Of a stretch of 11,328 nucleotides of DNA, positions 1 to 6,429 are shown in pieces; positions within the stretch are counted from its first letter, which is position 1; every line of letters starts with the position of its first letter. Origin of the DNA: Rikenellaceae bacterium (lineage in GTDB: Bacteria > Bacteroidota > Bacteroidia > Bacteroidales > UBA932); the NCBI GenBank assembly GCA_900769145.1, contig CAAGFN010000073.1, positions 1 through 11,328 on the forward strand, written 5' to 3'. The position numbers and the translations under genes were made by a program. The notes beneath the pieces are model-generated. The model was given only the letters and a program-made list of their open reading frames with translations. It did not search any database and was not told the DNA's origin.

Positions 1-3000
1 TACACAAGGCCGTAGCGGCATTCATTGCCCTGACGGCAGCGAGTTTTGCCCATGCGCAGGAAAACCCCGCAAAGCAGGTTTATATGGCGGCTAACGCCCA
101 TTTCGACACCCAGTGGAGATGGAATGTACGCCAGTCAATAGGGGAATTTCTCCCGAACACACTCTACCAGAATTTCGCCCTGATGGAGCAGTATCCGGAC
201 TACAAGTTCTCATTCGAGGGAGCTGTAAAACATTACTGGACAAAGGAATACTATCCGCAGCTCTACAGTACTCTCGTGAAGTATGTCAAGGAAGGCCGCT
301 GGTATCCTGCAGGCGCATCCTGGGATGCCAATGATTTCAATGTTCCTTCGGCCGAGTCCAATTTCAAGAACATTCTCCTTGCGGAGGAGTTCTACAAGGA
401 GGAGTTCGGGGTCAAGTCGTATGACATCATGCTTCCTGACTGCTTCGGTTTCGGTTACGCCCTGCCTTCCATCGCCTCGCATTGCGGCGTGTTCGCATTC
501 CATACCCAGAAACTTCAGTGGAGGAACAATCCTTTCTATGAAGGCGGCAGGAAATGGCCATTCGAGTTCGGTATCTGGGAAGGAGTTGACGGAAGCCGCA
601 TCCTGATGGCTCCTGATGGCTCAAGTTATGGCTGGAATCCGAATGGTGACATAAGCGATGACCCCAAGCTTGAGGCCAAGGTCAACGCATCCGCTGTCGG
701 AGCCGCTCTCCGCTACTACGGTACCAAGTCATCCAGGCTTCACGGCGACCAGGGCGGTTCCCCGCTTCCTTCAGCCGTGGAGGCGATTGCGTCCAGCATT
801 CCGAATGCGAAGAAATACGGGCTCCGCTTTGCGACCACCATTGACATTTTCAATGATTACAAGTCCGAATTGACCGGCGACAAGCTTCCTGTCTACAACG
901 GGGAACTCCTCATGGACGTTCACGGAACAGGCTGCTACACTTCCAACACCGACTGCAAGATGCTGAACCGCAGGAGCGAGCAGCTCGGTCTCGCAGCCGA
1001 GGGCGGTGCCGTGATGGCCGACTGGCTCGGAGTCATTGACTATCCGAAATATACCATTAATGATGCATACCGCCGCTTCATCTGGCATCAGTTCCACGAT
1101 GACCTCCCGGGAACCTGCATCACCGAGGCCTACACCTATACCTGGAATGACCAGATGCTGTCCCAGAATATGTTCGCCGGCGTTGTCGAGTCTTCAATGA
1201 CAGCCGTGACCTCGCTTATGGATACCCGTGTCAAGGGTGATGCCGTGGCTGTTTTCAATCCTGTCACCGCCGCCAACGGGGATATCGCTCTTGTCAGCTA
1301 TACACTTCCTGCAGGCTGCAAAGATGTCAGGGTTTATGGCCCGGACGGAAGGCAGGTGAGGTCCCAGATTGTGTCAAGGGACGGCAGCATTGTCACTCTG
1401 GCCCTTGCTTCCAAAGAGCCTTCAATGGGAGTAGTAATTTATGACTTCCGCCCTGTGAAGTCCGCTTCTGCATTGAAATCCTCAATCCGTGTTTCTGCCA
1501 ATACCATCGAGAATGCGGTTTACAAGGTGACTGTCGGGGCTGACGGGGACATCTGCTCCATCATTGACAAGCGTTGCGGCCGCGAGCTCGTGGCAGAGGG
1601 CAGGTCATTCGGCTACCAGATTTTCGAGGAGAACACCTCCGACAATTGGCCGGCCTGGGAGATTCTCAAAAAAGTCATTGACAAGGAGCCTGTGAAGGTT
1701 GATTCTGACGTGCGTGTGACCATCGAGGAGAACGGTCCGGTAAGGGGAGTGCTCCGCATTGACCGCAGATATGGCGAATCTACATTCACCCAGAGGATTA
1801 CGCTCTATGACGGAGCGGAGGACGACAGGATTGACATCAGGAACAATGTTGACTGGAAGTCTCCTCGTACCCTTCTCAAGGCTGCCTTCCCTGTATCATT
1901 CAATGCTCCTGTTGCCACCTATGACCTTGGCCTCGGCCAGATTGAGAGGGGCAACAATACCCTCACCGCCTACGAGGTCCCTGCACAGCTGTGGGCTGAC
2001 ATCACGGCTGAAGACGGCTCCTACGGCATTACCATAATGAACGACGGTCGCTATGGCTGGGACAAACCGGATGACAACACATTGAGGCTCACTCTTCTCC
2101 ATACTCCTACTGCTGACAGGGGATATGGCAATGAGAAGACAATGGATCTTTCCGCCCACGAGTTCACCTACTCTATCAGGGGTCACAAAGGCACTCTGGA
2201 CGCAGGCAAGGCTACCCTTTCCGCCGACAGGCTCAACCAGCGCAAGGCCGCATTCTCCGTACCTTCGCATTCCGGCAGCCTCGGAAAGACATTCTCGATG
2301 GTTTCAACCAACTCCGACAATGTCAGGGTACGTGCTTTCAAGAAGGCTGAGGATGGTGACGGCTTCATCGTCAGGGTTTACGAACTCTCAGGCGCAGAGT
2401 CTTCTGCAAATGTAAGGTTCGCATCCTCAATTGTTTCCGCAGAGGAGACCAACGGTATCGAGGAGCATAAGGGTGCCGCTTCGTTCAATGGCTCTCTCCT
2501 CAATGTCAAGCTCGGGCGTTTCGCTCCTGCAACATTCCGTGTCCGTCTTGCAGCATCTTCTGCAAAGTCCACACGCAATGAGTACACCTCTCTGGAACTT
2601 CCGTTCAACAAGGTGGCCATCTCTTCAGATGCCTTCAGCGCATTCGGCCACATGGACAAGGACTGGCATTCATATTCAGCCGAGCAGCTTCCTGTGGACT
2701 TTGTTTCCGGTGGCGTACCGTTCGCATTCGGGAAGGCTGACTATGACAATGCCGTAGCCTGTGACGGCCAGGCAATTGCATTGCCTCAGGGCTGCACCGG
2801 TGTATATCTCCTCGTGGCTTCAGCCGAGGGTGACCGCAATGCCACATTCAATGCAGGTAATGATGTAAATGTCTCAGTACCATATTATTCCGGCTTCTTC
2901 GGTGGCGGCAACTGGGATGACTACAAGGCCTTCCTGAAGGATGGTGACGTAGCCTGCGTAGGTGGTCACCGCCACGATTCCAGGACTCGCAACGAGGTCT

Positions 3001-3170
3001 ATGAGCATACCTATATGTACAAGGTCTTCATCCCTGTCAAGGCAGGTGCGACTGAACTCAGGCTTCCTTCCGACAAGGCTGTGACCGTCTTCTCTGCCAC
3101 CGCAGTCAAGGCACCATTCCGTGACGCCGAGTCCGTCTCCGATATGGTTCTCCATCTCGAGAGGCTGTAG
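1..3170 (+). CDS. Secreted GH38 alpha-mannosidase-like glycoside hydrolase (5' end outside window)
   Basis: This is a retaining glycoside hydrolase of family GH38, expected to remove alpha-linked mannose from glycans in the periplasm or outside the cell. The frame is open from base 3 and reads a hydrophobic stretch (AVAAFIALTAASFAHA) with a likely signal-peptidase I cut after base 56 (AHA|QE). The ATG at 84 is therefore internal and the true start lies upstream of the window. There is no lipobox cysteine. Counting from the Met at 84, the zinc-binding HxD is His6/Asp8 in HFDTQWRW, the probable nucleophile is Asp119 in PDCFGFGYALP, and a second active-site histidine is near His338 in QFHDDLPGT. 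The family's C-terminal beta domain is visible around residues 630-670 (YGITIMNDGRYGWD). A further beta-rich domain at about 835-1020 resembles the tail of other bacterial GH38 enzymes. GH38 motifs are seen directly; mannose specificity is inferred from the family. Transcription probably ends at the hairpin at 3311. Confidence 0.9.
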   Translation, partial: HKAVAAFIALTAASFAHAQENPAKQVYMAANAHFDTQWRWNVRQSIGEFLPNTLYQNFALMEQYPDYKFSFEGAVKHYWTKEYYPQLYSTLVKYVKEGRWYPAGASWDANDFNVPSAESNFKNILLAEEFYKEEFGVKSYDIMLPDCFGFGYALPSIASHCGVFAFHTQKLQWRNNPFYEGGRKWPFEFGIWEGVDGSRILMAPDGSSYGWNPNGDISDDPKLEAKVNASAVGAALRYYGTKSSRLHGDQGGSPLPSAVEAIASSIPNAKKYGLRFATTIDIFNDYKSELTGDKLPVYNGELLMDVHGTGCYTSNTDCKMLNRRSEQLGLAAEGGAVMADWLGVIDYPKYTINDAYRRFIWHQFHDDLPGTCITEAYTYTWNDQMLSQNMFAGVVESSMTAVTSLMDTRVKGDAVAVFNPVTAANGDIALVSYTLPAGCKDVRVYGPDGRQVRSQIVSRDGSIVTLALASKEPSMGVVIYDFRPVKSASALKSSIRVSANTIENAVYKVTVGADGDICSIIDKRCGRELVAEGRSFGYQIFEENTSDNWPAWEILKKVIDKEPVKVDSDVRVTIEENGPVRGVLRIDRRYGESTFTQRITLYDGAEDDRIDIRNNVDWKSPRTLLKAAFPVSFNAPVATYDLGLGQIERGNNTLTAYEVPAQLWADITAEDGSYGITIMNDGRYGWDKPDDNTLRLTLLHTPTADRGYGNEKTMDLSAHEFTYSIRGHKGTLDAGKATLSADRLNQRKAAFSVPSHSGSLGKTFSMVSTNSDNVRVRAFKKAEDGDGFIVRVYELSGAESSANVRFASSIVSAEETNGIEEHKGAASFNGSLLNVKLGRFAPATFRVRLAASSAKSTRNEYTSLELPFNKVAISSDAFSAFGHMDKDWHSYSAEQLPVDFVSGGVPFAFGKADYDNAVACDGQAIALPQGCTGVYLLVASAEGDRNATFNAGNDVNVSVPYYSGFFGGGNWDDYKAFLKDGDVACVGGHRHDSRTRNEVYEHTYMYKVFIPVKAGATELRLPSDKAVTVFSATAVKAPFRDAESVSDMVLHLERL

Positions 3171-3220
3171 CTTGTGCTAGTCTGGCATTCCTCGAAAGAT
3201 TTTCATTTCTCCGGCAATTC

Positions 3221-3279
3221 GACTCTTGTCCATGCCGCCGATGCGACTCTTGTCCATGCCGCCGATGCGACTCTTGTCA
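3221..3279. repeat. 24-bp tandem repeat, about 2.5 copies
   Basis: Two perfect 24-nt units, each beginning GACTCTTGTCCATGCC, occupy 3221-3244 and 3245-3268. A third partial unit (GACTCTTGTCA) runs 3269-3279 and then changes into a different sequence. The unit is a multiple of three, so the minus strand reads an eight-residue repeat (DKSRIGGM). There is no start codon or other support for a real gene. It lies just past the mannosidase stop and before its terminator. Confidence 0.85.
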
Positions 3280-3302
3280 TTTCGAGCGAAGTCGAGAAAT
3301 CT
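3275..3302. repeat. Probable dispersed Bacteroidota intergenic repeat
   Basis: The stretch centred on TTTCGAGCGAAGTCGAG, read on the minus strand as RFLDFARND, matches from memory a sequence seen many times in intergenic regions of Bacteroidota genomes. It has short TCGA inverted ends but no strong hairpin. Only one copy is present here, so its repetitive nature is recalled knowledge and not seen in the window. Confidence 0.4.
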
Positions 3303-3310
3303 GATTAGAG

Positions 3311-3339
3311 GCTGACCCAAAAGGTCAGCTTCTTTATTT
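3311..3339 (+). terminator. Rho-independent terminator after the mannosidase
   Basis: A perfect 7-bp stem, GCTGACC (3311-3317) with GGTCAGC (3323-3329), closes a 5-nt loop (CAAAA) and is followed by a T-rich run (TTCTTTATTT). It lies 140 nt downstream of the mannosidase stop and is the natural end of that transcript. The right arm and T-run are copied again at 5556-5571 without the left arm. Confidence 0.8.
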
Positions 3340-3348
3340 GTAGACTGG

Positions 3349-3462
3349 GAGGTTCAGGAGGGTAACATTCGGAAAACTGAATCCCTCCCACTTCGTGGGC
3401 ACCCTCCCGTTCACAAGGCCACGGGCGGCCATGGTTTTCCGAACGTCACCCTCCTGAACTTC
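3349..3462. repeat. Long imperfect inverted repeat with structured loop
   Basis: Arms 3349-3377 and 3434-3462 (29 nt each) are complementary at 26 positions. One further position is a G-T pair and two are A-C mismatches. On the minus strand those A-C mismatches become G-U pairs, so a minus-strand RNA would fold slightly better. The 56-nt loop holds a second hairpin, CCCAC (3387-3391) TTC GTGGG (3395-3399), and a GGCC...GGCC pair at 3417-3430. The element is GC-rich between AT-rich flanks. It may be a small non-autonomous mobile or REP-like element, or a structured RNA. No terminal site duplication was recognised. Confidence 0.7.
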
Positions 3463-3500
3463 GTTCCTTCGGGAGCCGCTCACGAGGCCGCGGCCGGCCA
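3409..3500. repeat. Imperfect 23-bp direct repeat pair
   Basis: Copy 1 at 3409-3431 and copy 2 at 3478-3500 match at 19 of 23 positions, sharing TCAC(A/G)AGGCC and ending CGGCCA. Copy 1 is in the loop of the long inverted repeat; copy 2 is just outside it. Both are preceded by an ACTTCGT stretch. On the minus strand each copy reads through an RGLV(N/S)G peptide. This suggests a local duplication within the repeat island. Confidence 0.55.
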
Positions 3501-3622
3501 CGCTATGGCAGAGCTCTCCGACAACTACACAGCGGGTTTTGTTGGCTGAAGGATTTGACATAGGAACTGACTCTTGAATATGTACTAAGTTCAATGTTTA
3601 GGACTCTGTTCATAAATTAGAA

Positions 3623-3651
3623 TGTGTTATGAATAAAATATTTTATTTTTG
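3623..3651 (+). promoter_or_regulatory. Putative Bacteroidota promoter for the AlbA/ATPase gene
   Basis: TATTTTTG at 3644-3651 fits the Bacteroidota -7 consensus TAnnTTTG exactly. A weak TGTG at 3623-3626 could serve as the -33 element (consensus TTTG), though the 17-nt spacing is a little short. The -7 box lies 17 nt before the ATG at 3669, which implies a very short leader. No Shine-Dalgarno sequence is present. Confidence 0.5.
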
Positions 3652-3668
3652 CATCAAAACGTGCAGAT

Positions 3669-5303
3669 ATGACGGAGAATTCATTATATGACAAGAAGTC
3701 TCTCCGGGCTATTACCGGTAAGACGGCCGACTTTCAGGAAGTGGCGAAGGATTGTGTGGCATTTGCAAATGCACAGGGAGGCCGTATTGAGTTCGGCATT
3801 GAAGACAGGGAAACCATACCTCCTGCATCACAGACTATAGATATGAGTCTCCCTGTCAATGTGGTGAACAAGATTTCCGGATTGGCTAATAATCTTATTC
3901 TCAATGCTGAAATTGAGAAGAAACATAATGGTGGCGAAATCCTTGTGCTGCATATTCTCCGCAGTTCTTCGATTGCAATTACAAGTGGAGGGAAGATTTA
4001 TATTCGGATAGGAGACAACAGTGTTCCTGTAACGTCTTCCGAGGATATCGTCAGGCTTGCTGCCGACAAAAACAGTTTCAGTTGGGAAGATGCTTTGAGT
4101 CCCTATGAATGGCAAAAGGCTGATACGGAGAAACTTGACAAGTTCATTGCGGATATAAAGTCTTCTGACAGGGTTTCCAAATTCGTAAAGGACAAAGAAA
4201 CAAAGGAGATACTGGATTATTTCTATATGACTGATTCAGAATCTGACCGGATGACCAATCTTGGGGTTCTTTTCATTGGAAGAAATACTCAGCGTGGCAG
4301 ATTGAGCAATGCTCCTATTGTGCAGTGCATCAAATACGATGAGTATGGAGAGAAGGTGAATAAGTGGGTTTGGGATGACTATCTCTTAAATCCTCAGGAA
4401 CTGATTGACAGTATTTGGGAGACGGTTCCGGAGTGGACGGAGACATACGAGATTTCTGACGGTATGAGGCGGAAGAATGTTCCTGCATACGAGGAGGCTG
4501 TAATACGTGAGATATTGTGTAATTCTCTAGTCCACAGACCTTATACTATTAGAGGAGACATCTTTATCAATATTTATCCTGACCGCATTGAGGTGGTGAA
4601 TCCGGGGCAATTGCCATTGGGAATTACTCCGGAGAACATTCTCCACAAGACATATAAGCGCAATGAACACTTTGCGAATATCTGTTATGTGTTGCATCTG
4701 ATGGAGCGTGAGGGATCAGGATACGACAAGATGTATGAGTTGCAACTATCGTTAGGTAAATCTGTTCCGCAAGTCATTGAGGGAGATGATTATGTCAAGG
4801 CAGTGGTAGAAAGGCGAATCAGGAGCGTCGATGCGTTGAAATTGATGCAGGATGTGAAAGAGAGATTCCCGTTGAAGCAGAAAGCATTGATTTGCCTTGG
4901 TTTCATAGCCCAATTCGGACCAGTCAGCGGTTCCGGGCTTGTGAAGAAACTTAATTTGTCCGGGAGCGATGCTCTCAGGGCTTGGCTGAATCCTCTTGTT
5001 GAAAATGGCCTTGTCGAATCGACAGATGACAATACTCAAGGCAAGAAGTATTATGTCGCAGACAACATCAAGCATCTCGCGATGAAAAAGACTGCCAGAC
5101 AGATTAAAAATGACCTTATCCGTGATGCGATTCTTCAGGACATCGTGGATCATAAGGATGTTTCCATTGCGGAGGTTGCAGAGAGACTTGGAGGGCAGTA
5201 TTCTTACAAGGTCATCAGGAAAAAGATATTGTCTCTTATGGAAGAAGGCATAGTTCGACAGTCTGGTAAAGGTCGTTGGACAAGATTCATCTTGGTTGAA
5301 TAA
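3669..5303 (+). CDS. AlbA_2/Schlafen-like domain and GHKL-type ATPase protein with C-terminal winged helices
   Basis: This 544-residue soluble protein belongs to the group often annotated as 'ATP-binding protein' or 'putative DNA-binding domain protein'. Residues about 10-135 resemble the AlbA_2 (Schlafen-like) nucleic-acid-binding fold, with FANAQGGRIEFGIED (about 32-46) and YIRIGDNSVP. The usual N-terminal EFK-type motif is not obvious. Residues 274-355 form a GHKL-like ATPase: N-box IREILCNSLVHRPY (279-292), DRIEVVNPGQLP (305-316), and EREGSGYDKM (346-355). The C-terminus appears to hold two winged helices (about 410-470 and 490-544), consistent with DNA binding. A sampled line of the gene is 40% GC, against 62% in a sampled line of the ABC ATPase gene, which hints at horizontal acquisition. 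It has its own promoter and terminator and no partner gene. A role in transcription control or phage defence is possible but is only inferred. Confidence 0.85.
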   Translation: MTENSLYDKKSLRAITGKTADFQEVAKDCVAFANAQGGRIEFGIEDRETIPPASQTIDMSLPVNVVNKISGLANNLILNAEIEKKHNGGEILVLHILRSSSIAITSGGKIYIRIGDNSVPVTSSEDIVRLAADKNSFSWEDALSPYEWQKADTEKLDKFIADIKSSDRVSKFVKDKETKEILDYFYMTDSESDRMTNLGVLFIGRNTQRGRLSNAPIVQCIKYDEYGEKVNKWVWDDYLLNPQELIDSIWETVPEWTETYEISDGMRRKNVPAYEEAVIREILCNSLVHRPYTIRGDIFINIYPDRIEVVNPGQLPLGITPENILHKTYKRNEHFANICYVLHLMEREGSGYDKMYELQLSLGKSVPQVIEGDDYVKAVVERRIRSVDALKLMQDVKERFPLKQKALICLGFIAQFGPVSGSGLVKKLNLSGSDALRAWLNPLVENGLVESTDDNTQGKKYYVADNIKHLAMKKTARQIKNDLIRDAILQDIVDHKDVSIAEVAERLGGQYSYKVIRKKILSLMEEGIVRQSGKGRWTRFILVE

Positions 5304-5342
5304 TTTATAAATGCCCTAAAAAATGCGGAATAAAACACATTA

Positions 5343-5443
5343 GGGAAAATAGAAAGGGAAAATATAAAAACAGTAATCAACTGCAAATCAGTAATTTATA
5401 TTTTACCTTTCGCTTAAAAGGATGCAAAATGGGAAAATAGAAA
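5343..5443. repeat. Short direct repeats in an AT-rich spacer
   Basis: GGGAAAATAGAAA occurs at 5343-5355 and again at 5431-5443, with a related GGGAAAATATAAA at 5356-5368. They lie in the very AT-rich 160-nt stretch between the AlbA/ATPase stop and its terminator. No ORF or clear RNA structure was seen. They may be binding sites or simply low-complexity sequence. Confidence 0.5.
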
Positions 5444-5469
5444 TCCTAGCTTTTTCCTAACTATTATTT

Positions 5470-5518
5470 AACTGAAAATCCCGGTCACGTGGTTACAACG
5501 AGGCCGGGATTTTCAGTT
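5470..5518 (+). terminator. Long-stem terminator, probably bidirectional
   Basis: A perfect 15-bp stem pairs 5470-5484 (AACTGAAAATCCCGG) with 5504-5518 (CCGGGATTTTCAGTT) around a 19-nt loop. The A-rich left side and T-rich right side of the stem, with a core of G-C pairs at its tip, would act as an intrinsic terminator on either strand. It lies 167 nt after the AlbA/ATPase stop and separates that gene from the efflux operon. Confidence 0.75.
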
Positions 5519-5555
5519 TCAAAATATGTACGAATTGCGGATTTACAATATTGCG

Positions 5556-5571
5556 AAAGGTCAGCTTCTTT
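5556..5571. repeat. 16-nt copy of the upstream terminator arm
   Basis: AAAGGTCAGCTTCTTT is identical to 3320-3335, the loop end, right arm and T-run of the terminator behind the mannosidase. Here the complementary left arm is missing, so it cannot form the same hairpin. The two copies bracket the whole AlbA/ATPase gene and its repeat-rich flanks. Confidence 0.6.
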
Positions 5572-5594
5572 TATGCAAATTTTTCGGCATATCT

Positions 5595-5625
5595 ATTGTA
5601 TTTATGAAAATTGTCCATATATTTG
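5595..5625 (+). promoter_or_regulatory. Putative promoter of the efflux operon
   Basis: TATATTTG at 5618-5625 fits the Bacteroidota -7 consensus TAnnTTTG. ATTG at 5595-5598 is a one-mismatch -33 element with a 19-nt spacer, which is normal for this phylum. Transcription would begin near 5632, leaving a leader of about 67 nt before the preferred ATPase start at 5699. No other good promoter is evident before the later genes of the operon. Confidence 0.6.
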
Positions 5626-5698
5626 TAGTGTATTAATAAACTAATACACAATGACGCATCGCGCGCCGCTATGGCAAGAACCTATTAAATCATTGATA

Positions 5699-6424
5699 AT
5701 GAGCCTGATAGAACTCAAGGATGTCAACAAGACATACAACAACGGCCAGCCCCTCCACGTGTTGAAAGGCATTGACCTCAGCATTGAGGAGGGAGAATAT
5801 GTTTCCATCATGGGAGCCTCGGGCTCCGGCAAGTCCACATTGCTCAACATTCTGGGTATTCTCGACAATTACGACACCGGGGAGTATCACCTCGACGGGA
5901 AGCTCATCAAGAACCTCTCGGAGACCGAGGCGGCGCATTACCGCAACAGGACCATTGGCTTCATCTTCCAGTCATTCAACCTCATCCCTTTCAAGACCGC
6001 GGTCGAGAACGTGGAACTGCCGCTGTTCTATCAGGGCGTCTCCAGGAAGGAGAGGCATAGGATGGCTATGGAATATCTTGACAGACTGGGACTTGCGGCC
6101 TGGGCCGAGCATTATCCGAACGAGCTTTCCGGTGGACAGAAGCAGAGGGTCGCCATTGCACGTGCATTGATTACATCTCCACGCATCATCCTCGCCGACG
6201 AGCCTACCGGTGCTCTTGACTCCCAGACCAGCCTTGAGGTGATGGAACTCCTCGGCCGGCTCAACAGGGAAAAGGGCGTCACCATCATTGTCGTGACCCA
6301 CGAGAGCGGCGTGGCGAACTCCACCAATAAAATCATCCGCATCAAGGACGGCATCATCGGCTCAGTGGACATCAATACCGGCCACAATGCATCCCCGTTC
6401 GGAGAAGGAACAATAATGAAATAG
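5699..6424 (+). CDS. ABC transporter ATPase (MacB/LolD type)
   Basis: This is the cytoplasmic ATPase that powers the pump, of the MacB/LolD/FtsE branch that works with FtsX-like permeases. All nucleotide-binding motifs are intact, counting from the Met at 5699: Walker A GASGSGKST (39-47), Q-loop Gln91, signature LSGGQKQR (143-150), Walker B ILADEP (164-169) and H-loop His201. The protein is 241 residues, a normal length. A longer frame begins at ATG 5651 and would add 16 residues (MTHRAPLWQEPIKSLI) unlike the family. The usual start, MxLIELKDVNKTY, is reproduced by the ATG at 5699, which I prefer. It is the first gene of the operon, and permease 1 starts 5 nt after its stop. The substrate is unknown. 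In Escherichia coli MacB the ATPase is fused to the permease; here it is separate. Confidence 0.93.
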   Translation: MSLIELKDVNKTYNNGQPLHVLKGIDLSIEEGEYVSIMGASGSGKSTLLNILGILDNYDTGEYHLDGKLIKNLSETEAAHYRNRTIGFIFQSFNLIPFKTAVENVELPLFYQGVSRKERHRMAMEYLDRLGLAAWAEHYPNELSGGQKQRVAIARALITSPRIILADEPTGALDSQTSLEVMELLGRLNREKGVTIIVVTHESGVANSTNKIIRIKDGIIGSVDINTGHNASPFGEGTIMK

Positions 6425-6429
6425 CGCCT

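Noticed and set aside
84..86. ATG at 84 as the mannosidase start
   Set aside because: The frame continues upstream to the window edge and encodes a signal peptide; starting at 84 would also leave the active-site HxD only six residues from the N-terminus.
2378..2659. Minus-strand and alternative-frame ORFs inside the mannosidase, such as this one and 771-1097
   Set aside because: They lie wholly within a frame with intact GH38 motifs and have low-complexity translations with no family features.
3221..3279. CRISPR array
   Set aside because: The 24-mer copies are directly adjacent without spacers, and no cas genes are present.
3334..3594. Minus-strand 86-codon ORF as a genuine gene
   Set aside because: It is composed of the inverted and direct repeats, has no recognisable family and no promoter I can support. 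It is kept as a finding, not as a CDS.
5314..5345. Hairpin CCCTAA/TTAGGG as the AlbA/ATPase terminator
   Set aside because: Only six A-T-rich pairs around a 20-nt loop and no T-run after it; the 15-bp stem at 5470-5518 is a far better terminator.
5304..5650. tRNA, riboswitch or small gene in the 5304-5650 spacer
   Set aside because: No cloverleaf, conserved riboswitch core or plausible ORF was seen; the stretch holds only the terminator, short repeats and a promoter.
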